NCBI GenBank assembly: GCA_023434365.1
Contig: JAEYSV010000025.1
Coordinates: 1 to 5,983 of the forward strand
DNA: 5,983 nt
Direction: 5' to 3'
Source: Bacillota bacterium
Lineage (GTDB): Bacteria; Bacillota; Clostridia; Lachnospirales; Lachnospiraceae
How positions within the stretch are numbered: position 1 is the stretch's first letter; every line of letters begins with the position of its first letter. The notes below the pieces were generated by a model. It ran no database searches and was not told where the DNA came from. It saw only the letters and a program-made list of their open reading frames with translations. Shown piece after piece: positions 5,398 through 5,983 of this stretch. A program made the translations under genes and the position numbers.

Positions 5398-5983
5398 TTA
5401 TAAACAAATATCTTTAGTTGTACCGTCTAAGAATATTACAACAAACTCTCTCACACCATTCACCACAATCTTTTCTAGCACCATCTGCACCAGTTCCGGA
5501 ATCACCCCATCTATTTGACCTTGTTTCGTCAACTCTTTCATCTGCCTAGCCCGCAGCTTTACCAGTGGATTCCCTTCTTGCATCTGCCTCTCCCACCGTT
5601 CAAGATGCTGTTCCCGATGCTTCACCACAAGGTTCCATGCTGTCACAAATGCTTCTTTTACTACCTCATCTCGAATGTTCTCACTTCTGCAACCCCTTAT
5701 CCCATTCTCTTTGCTTCGCTTGCCGCATTGCCAGTAACTCACTCCCCTAGTTGACCATGTTTTCCTGCCATAGGTTGTTCCACAAATACCGCAGACAATC
5801 TTTAATGTAAATGGGTTTTCTGAGGAGTGATACCCATATCTATTTAAATGGTGCTTCTTGCAATAATGTTCTCGCCGCTCAAACTCAAGCTGCACCGCTT
5901 CCCATTCTTCCTCTGGAATGATTGCCGGATGACTATCCTTTACATAGTACTGTTCTATCTGGCCATTGTTCTTCACCTGCTTC
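5398..5983 (-). CDS. large serine recombinase, C-terminal part (cut by window edge)
   Basis: The visible 194 residues are the C-terminal part of a large serine recombinase; the catalytic serine domain lies beyond the right edge. The frame stays open to 5982, so the GTG at 5974-5976 is an internal valine and not the start. Counting from that valine, residues 5-35 (GQIEQYYVKDSHPAIIPEEEW) are the end of the recombinase domain. Residues 60-98 form the recombinase zinc ribbon with Cys62, Cys65, Cys84 and Cys96 (CGICG, WQCGK, GC). A helical, probably coiled-coil stretch at 102-150 and the usual final strand (VREFVVIFLDGTTKDICL) follow, so the C-terminus is complete. Such enzymes move integrative elements or phages between att sites. 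Its base composition is less AT-rich than the lectin operon. Element type cannot be told from here. Confidence 0.92.
   Translation of the reverse strand, partial: KQVKNNGQIEQYYVKDSHPAIIPEEEWEAVQLEFERREHYCKKHHLNRYGYHSSENPFTLKIVCGICGTTYGRKTWSTRGVSYWQCGKRSKENGIRGCRSENIRDEVVKEAFVTAWNLVVKHREQHLERWERQMQEGNPLVKLRARQMKELTKQGQIDGVIPELVQMVLEKIVVNGVREFVVIFLDGTTKDICL

Noticed and set aside
5515..5754. Plus-strand frames at 5515-5754 and 5565-5750
   Set aside because: Antisense to the recombinase zinc ribbon and coiled-coil region, with proline/leucine-rich shadow translations.
1..5983. CRISPR array, tRNA or rRNA genes
   Set aside because: No regularly spaced repeats, tRNA cloverleaf pattern or rRNA signature was seen on reading both strands.

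Overview
The window looks like accessory DNA from a low-GC Gram-positive gut-type bacterium, most likely Clostridia (Lachnospiraceae-like). The reasons are strong AT bias, purine-rich AAAGGAG/GGAGG ribosome binding sites, use of the standard code, and a large serine recombinase of the kind common on clostridial mobile elements. This placement is inferred from style and gene content only.

Layout. Bases 1-75 are an unassigned, noticeably GC-richer end. Bases 83-2960 hold a compact minus-strand operon read from right to left. Its three genes encode an exported protein with a ricin-type beta-trefoil lectin domain and a clan CD caspase/CHAT-like cysteine peptidase domain (1778-2902), an exported or membrane-anchored PepSY-like protein (917-1759), and a single-pass membrane protein of unknown function (183-920). 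The last two overlap by four bases (GTGA). A near-perfect 26-bp palindrome sits on the proposed promoter of the operon, and a good intrinsic terminator closes it. Bases 2961-3530 have no convincing protein gene. They contain a consensus promoter (TTGACA-17-TAAAAT) followed about 145 nt later by an intrinsic terminator, which together suggest a small RNA on the minus strand.

Bases ~3531-5200 are an insertion sequence on the plus strand with an intact 491-aa DDE transposase that shows a perfect Y(2)R(3)E(6)K signature. Its leader has an inverted repeat that would hide the ribosome binding site only in transcripts entering from outside the element. Bases 5208-5397 are intergenic with one strong hairpin. 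Bases 5398-5983 are the C-terminal third or so of a large serine recombinase on the minus strand, cut by the window edge.

How it fits together (inference): the recombinase marks a mobile island or its edge, the insertion sequence is a later passenger in the non-coding stretch, and the lectin-peptidase operon is cargo. All three operon products appear to act at or outside the membrane. A simple model is a glycan-targeted secreted protease with a PepSY-like and a membrane-anchored partner that control, mature or sense it. Only the domain assignments are supported by the sequence; the joint function is a hypothesis.
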